Below are positions 62,245 to 64,000 of a stretch of DNA of 64,000 nucleotides, in pieces (position 1 is the stretch's first letter; every line of letters starts with the position of its first letter). The notes below the pieces were generated by a model, which worked only from the letters and a program-made list of their open reading frames with translations, was not told the DNA's origin and did not search any database. This DNA is from Mesorhizobium sp. AR07 (lineage in GTDB: Bacteria > Pseudomonadota > Alphaproteobacteria > Rhizobiales > Rhizobiaceae): positions 1,674,001-1,738,000 of the forward strand of contig NZ_CP080525.1 in assembly GCF_024746815.1 (NCBI RefSeq), read 5' to 3'. A program made the position numbers and the translations under genes.

Positions 62245-62763
62245 TTACGCTTGCTTGGTTGAACTGGATTTCTGCTGCCGCTGATGGCGCGCCACGAAGG
62301 CACAGCCTGCGGCCACCGAACGCGGATCGGCATCGGTCATGTATTCCGCCACGATGTCGGACAGCTTTGCCTCGGCGAGTGCGGCGCGGTAGGCTTTCTC
62401 GGCCTTCAGCATCGCGGCATTGATGCCGCAGGGTTTGACATAGGCCGAGGCGTCGAGCCTGGCCGGACCGTTGCGGCGGATCTCGCCACAACGAAAGGCC
62501 GGTTCGCGCCCTTCGACGGCGAGCACGATATCGAGCAGCGTTATGCGCTCGGCCGGCCGCGCCAGCCGGTAGCCACCGGCCGGTCCCGAGACCGATTCCA
62601 GGATGCGCGCCGCGCTCAGCATGTTGAGATGCTTCAGGAGATAGCTCGGCGACAGGCCAAAGGCCTCCGCCATGGCGGAGGCCGGCATGGTCGCCTCGCC
62701 CTCGACGCCGGCCAGCATGGCGGCGCAGTGAATGGCTGCTTCAACGCCCTCGCCCAGCTTCAT
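62245..62763 (-). CDS. Rrf2-family transcriptional regulator
   Basis: 172 residues. Winged helix: EAAIHCAAMLAGVEGEATMPASAMAEAFGLSPSYLLKHLNMLSAARILESVSGPAGGYRLARP, the Rrf2 signature. Cys 92 (FRCGEIRRNGP) and Cys 112 (KPCGIN) could bind a cluster or act as a thiol switch, though the three-Cys pattern of IscR/NsrR is incomplete. First gene of the Rrf2-AhpD-DoxX group, with a palindrome 36 nt upstream. Confidence 0.87.
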   Translation of the reverse strand: MKLGEGVEAAIHCAAMLAGVEGEATMPASAMAEAFGLSPSYLLKHLNMLSAARILESVSGPAGGYRLARPAERITLLDIVLAVEGREPAFRCGEIRRNGPARLDASAYVKPCGINAAMLKAEKAYRAALAEAKLSDIVAEYMTDADPRSVAAGCAFVARHQRQQKSSSTKQA

Positions 62764-62799
62764 TGTGTCAGCCTCCTATTCATGGATAGTTTTTATCGT

Positions 62800-62814
62800 G
62801 GATAATTCTTATCC
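62800..62814. promoter_or_regulatory. Probable Rrf2 operator
   Basis: GGATAATTCTTATCC: 6-bp perfect arms (GGATAA/TTATCC) with a 3-nt centre, 36 nt upstream of the Rrf2 start. An extra GGATAGTTTTTATC-like half-site lies just to its left (62784-62797). Rrf2 repressors bind such AT-rich dyads. Confidence 0.55.
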
Positions 62815-62886
62815 GCAATAGGAAACTGGACAATCTCCCCCTCTCGCGGACGATATAGCGTTGAGGGGTTGCGGTTGCAGGAAGTT

Positions 62887-63089
62887 CCTCGCCCCCGCGG
62901 GAGCGGGGGAGAGGTGGCCCGGCGAAGCCGGGACGGAGAGGGGGACGACCTTCGCGACGTCAGAAGCGCAGAGGAAAAGGCACGAGCAAATAAAAGGCCA
63001 TCCGGACTTTGGGCAGTGCCCAGTCGTCCCGAAAGCCCCTCTCCGTCCCGGCTTCGCCGGGCCACCTCTCCCCACTTCGTGGGGAGAGG
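62887..63089. repeat. Inverted pair of GC-rich palindromic repeats downstream of preA
   Basis: Left copy 62887-62944 and right copy 63036-63089 are inverse copies; about 35 nt (GAGAGGTGGCCCGGCGAAGC then CGGGACGGAGAGGGG) are identical. Each has a CTCTCCCC or CGCCCCCGC hairpin and a CCCGGC-GAA-GCCGGG hairpin. The 91-nt spacer holds no gene. They fill the gap between preA and the Rrf2 promoter. Confidence 0.85.
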
Positions 63090-63100
63090 AAAACCCAAAA

Positions 63101-64000
63101 CTACTCCGCCGCCACCTTGGCCATCGGGTTGTTCGGGTGCGTCGTCCAGTTGGCATAGACCGGCGACACCGGCTTGCCGGTGCGCTGGTCCATGACGCCT
63201 GCCGCCAGCGGTTCCATGGTGATGCAGTTCTCGACCGGGCAGACATTGACGCACAGATTGCAGCCGACGCACTCGGCTTCGATCACCTCGAAGTGCCTGA
63301 CGCCATCGACCATGCTGGTGATCGCCTGGTGCGAGGTGTCCTCGCAGGCGATGTGGCAGCGGCCGCATTTGATGCAGGCGTCCTGGTCGATACGCGCCTT
63401 GGCGATGTAGTTGAGGTTGAGATACTGCCAGTCGGTGACGTTGGGCGTGGCGCGGCCGACGATGTCGTCGAGCGAGGCATGGCCCTTCTCGTCCATCCAG
63501 TTCTCGAGGCCGGCGATCATCTCCTGCACGATCTTGAAGCCGTAGGTCATCGCCGCCGTGCACACCTGCACATTGCCGGCGCCGAGCGCCATGAATTCGG
63601 CCGCGTCGCGCCAGGTGGTGATGCCGCCGATACCGGAGATCGGCAGGCCATGGGTTTCGGGATCACGCGCGATCTCGGCCACCATGTTCATGGCAATCGG
63701 CTTCACCGCCGGACCGCAATAGCCGCCATGCGACCCCTTGCCGTCGATGGTCGGCTGCGGCGCGAAACTGTCGAGGTCGACGCCGGTGATCGAATTGATG
63801 GTGTTGATCAGCGACACCGCGTCGGTGCCGCCGGCATGCGCCGCCCTCGCCGGCTTGCGCACATCGGTGATGTTGGGCGTCAGCTTGGTGATGACAGGCA
63901 TGCGGGTATTCTGCTTGCACCAGCGCACCACCATTTCGATATATTCCGGCACCTGGCCGACTGCGGCACCCATGCCGCGTTCCGACATGCCGTGCGGGCA
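63101..64000 (-). CDS. preA: NAD-dependent dihydropyrimidine dehydrogenase subunit PreA (5' end beyond the window)
   Basis: C-terminal ~299 residues visible. The right edge starts in CPHGMSERGMGAAVGQVPE, whose Cys is the general-acid residue for pyrimidine reduction. The FMN-barrel motifs ITKLTPNITD, AVSLINTINSITGVDLD, GGYCGPAVKPIA, PISGIGGI and GAGNVQVCTA follow. Two [4Fe-4S] clusters are predicted from CIKCGRCHIAC and CVGCNLCVNVCPVENC. It reduces uracil/thymine to dihydropyrimidines, step one of the pathway served by the 41-52 kb locus, but is separated from it by about 11 kb. PreT would be expected upstream, outside the window. Confidence 0.93.
   Translation of the reverse strand, partial: CPHGMSERGMGAAVGQVPEYIEMVVRWCKQNTRMPVITKLTPNITDVRKPARAAHAGGTDAVSLINTINSITGVDLDSFAPQPTIDGKGSHGGYCGPAVKPIAMNMVAEIARDPETHGLPISGIGGITTWRDAAEFMALGAGNVQVCTAAMTYGFKIVQEMIAGLENWMDEKGHASLDDIVGRATPNVTDWQYLNLNYIAKARIDQDACIKCGRCHIACEDTSHQAITSMVDGVRHFEVIEAECVGCNLCVNVCPVENCITMEPLAAGVMDQRTGKPVSPVYANWTTHPNNPMAKVAAE

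Overview
The window looks like a chromosomal segment of a Rhizobiales alphaproteobacterium, most probably Mesorhizobium or a close relative. The basis is the GC-rich wobble pattern, an alphaproteobacterial RNase P RNA, betaine-lipid synthesis genes under a rhizobial PHO box, a RutR-type regulator with a near-consensus operator, RIME-like intergenic palindromes and an IS630 element. The genus is inferred from gene content and protein style; no database search was possible.

Layout. 0-4 kb: a ParDE toxin-antitoxin pair (parE cut by the window edge), rnpB, a lytic transglycosylase, an amidase, a TerB/J-domain protein and a small lipoprotein. 4-10 kb: a fused 5-oxoprolinase/hydantoinase with a palindromic repeat translated inside it, then PHO box-btaA-btaB (diacylglyceryl-trimethylhomoserine lipid). 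10-16 kb: a penicillin-binding-like serine hydrolase, a GH25 lysozyme lipoprotein whose 3' end is tandemly repeated, an MltB-type transglycosylase, an ornithine decarboxylase-family enzyme and an EamA transporter. 16-21 kb: a possible 28-residue membrane peptide gene, an IS630 element, a RIME-like repeat, metF with an ArsR-methyltransferase regulator, and a frameshifted tsaA/trmO followed by a DUF2293 gene. 21-29 kb: assorted small metabolic and regulatory genes, including a frameshifted isoprenylcysteine methyltransferase-like gene, an octanoyl-primed KAS III-like enzyme, and a relBE pair joined to tam. 29-41 kb: ettA, a membrane GGDEF protein, RNase T2, a lysophospholipase-like hydrolase, a CoA-transferase/ThDP-enzyme operon, and a Lrp regulator divergent from a Cys/Met-type PLP enzyme.

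The 41-52 kb block, read right to left, is a reductive pyrimidine catabolism and uptake locus. It holds an omega-aminotransferase, a beta-ureidopropionase-like amidohydrolase, a dihydropyrimidinase (with a one-base frameshift), two paralogous secreted Cys-rich proteins, and an NMT1-type ABC transporter (ATPase, two permeases, binding protein). It is controlled from the right by a divergent RutR-like regulator. The dihydropyrimidine dehydrogenase subunit PreA lies at the right window edge (63.1-64 kb). The most unusual structure is here: two DUF559 (Vsr-like) nuclease genes are embedded in this locus, each associated with paired inverted palindromic repeats. The copy at 44 kb sits between two almost identical inverted repeats and is wholly translated between the transporter ATPase and permease genes.

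52-63 kb: an XRE/MmyB regulator divergent from two SDR genes; a trehalose/alpha-glucan cluster (GT4, glycogen-debranching-like glycosidase, membrane-anchored OtsA, OtsB); and an Rrf2 regulator with an AhpD-like protein and DoxX. The same class of paired GC-rich palindromes recurs at 4.8, 9.9, 44.1/44.5, 48.6 and 62.9 kb. Three conserved genes carry single-base frameshifts (near 20,360, 26,151 and 47,863), which raises the question of consensus errors against true decay.
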